DNA of 64,000 nt from Acridotheres tristis. Lineage: Eukaryota > Chordata > Aves > Passeriformes > Sturnidae. Positions 63,719 through 64,000 of this stretch are shown here, piece by piece (the first letter of the stretch is position 1; the number at the start of each line of letters is the position of its first letter). A model generated the notes under the pieces. It made no database searches and was not told the DNA's origin. It saw only the letters and a list, made by a program, of their open reading frames with translations. The DNA lies in the NCBI GenBank assembly GCA_037013685.1, contig CM072889.1, positions 17,741,976 to 17,805,975 of the forward strand. Direction: 5' to 3'. Position numbers and translations under genes: made by a program.

Positions 63719-63810
63719 CTTCCTGCCGATGGAGCTGATGGAGTAAAGCACAGCCCTGCTGCAGACTGCAGAGTTCACTGGAATACTCCTAACTTCAGCT
63801 GAGACAAGTG
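63719..63810 (-). other. candidate small exon, unproven
   Basis: On the minus strand a donor GGAAG|GTGAGA lies at 63719/63718, and ACTCTGCAG before 63810 can serve as acceptor. The 92 bases between are open in one frame, ending Leu-Tyr-Ser-Ile-Ser-Ser-Ile-Gly-Arg-Lys. GC content is above the flanks. No family is recognised. A 92-base open stretch with passable sites is expected more than once by chance in 64 kb. Confidence 0.13.
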
Positions 63811-64000
63811 CTGCAGAGTCATGGTGAGGATAGGAGCCATGAGCTCACGAGCCAGCCTTGGATTTATGGCCAGCCCTCAACTACTGCTCATGGCCTGACA
63901 CCTCCACCAGCTGTGGAAAGATGCCACAGCTGGAAACAGCCACACATCCATGCCAGGCACAGCCAGGGGAGGAAGCACCTCTGCCACAGCCAGTCCCAGT
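63811..64000. other. GC-richer end of window, no call
   Basis: The last 190 bases are GC-richer than the average of the window and contain several CCAGCC/CACAGC words. The sequence ends before anything can be identified. Confidence 0.4.

Noticed and set aside
1..64000. tRNA, rRNA, known microRNA, CpG island, bacterial promoter or operon
   Set aside because: I saw no cloverleaf with A and B boxes, no rRNA words, no familiar microRNA seed hairpin and no CpG-dense stretch. A by-eye reading can miss small RNAs, so absence is not proven.

Overview
This window reads as nuclear DNA from a bird, most likely a songbird. The best evidence is several degraded copies of the 3' end of CR1 (chicken repeat 1) LINEs, in both orientations; two end in the octamer family ATTCTRTG that closes avian CR1. 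The sequence is AT-rich, CpG-poor and full of A/T homopolymers, with none of the compact gene layout of a microbe or virus. It looks like a gene desert or the inside of a very large intron.

No protein-coding gene can be called with confidence. Most open frames are what chance gives, or come from repeats. The two longest sets lie in minisatellites (24487-25037 minus strand, 43221-43913 plus strand), where the repeat units lack stop codons in every frame. Two short stretches deserve a test as exons: 37560-37871 (or 37897) on the plus strand, with a good acceptor and two GTGAGA donor options, and 63719-63810 on the minus strand, with an AAG|GTGAGA donor. Both are weak.

Layout: 1-10.5 kb is unique AT-rich DNA with an A/C-only block at the left edge that can pair with an adjacent G/T block. 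CR1 ends lie near 10.6, 12.5, 37.0, 50.8, 53.6, 57.5 and 61.9 kb. A much older CR1-type element lies antisense at about 62.1-62.7 kb. A possible endogenous retroviral LTR tail is near 57.9 kb and a possible MIR-type SINE core near 26.4 kb. Tandem repeats include an 11/18-bp higher-order minisatellite (24.5-25.0 kb), a 36/32-bp minisatellite (43.2-43.9 kb), a 10-bp repeat (48.8 kb), an AAAAC pentamer (13.5 kb) and simple AAAC, ATT and AC repeats. Three perfect inverted repeats with 5-nt loops (8.6, 46.35 and 47.55 kb) and a near-perfect one at 56.05 kb are the clearest structure not explained by repeats.

I found no tRNA, rRNA, CRISPR array, CpG island, operon or recognisable promoter, and no convincing new biological system. 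The most useful leads are the candidate exon at 37.56 kb, the organisation of the two minisatellites, and the perfect hairpins.
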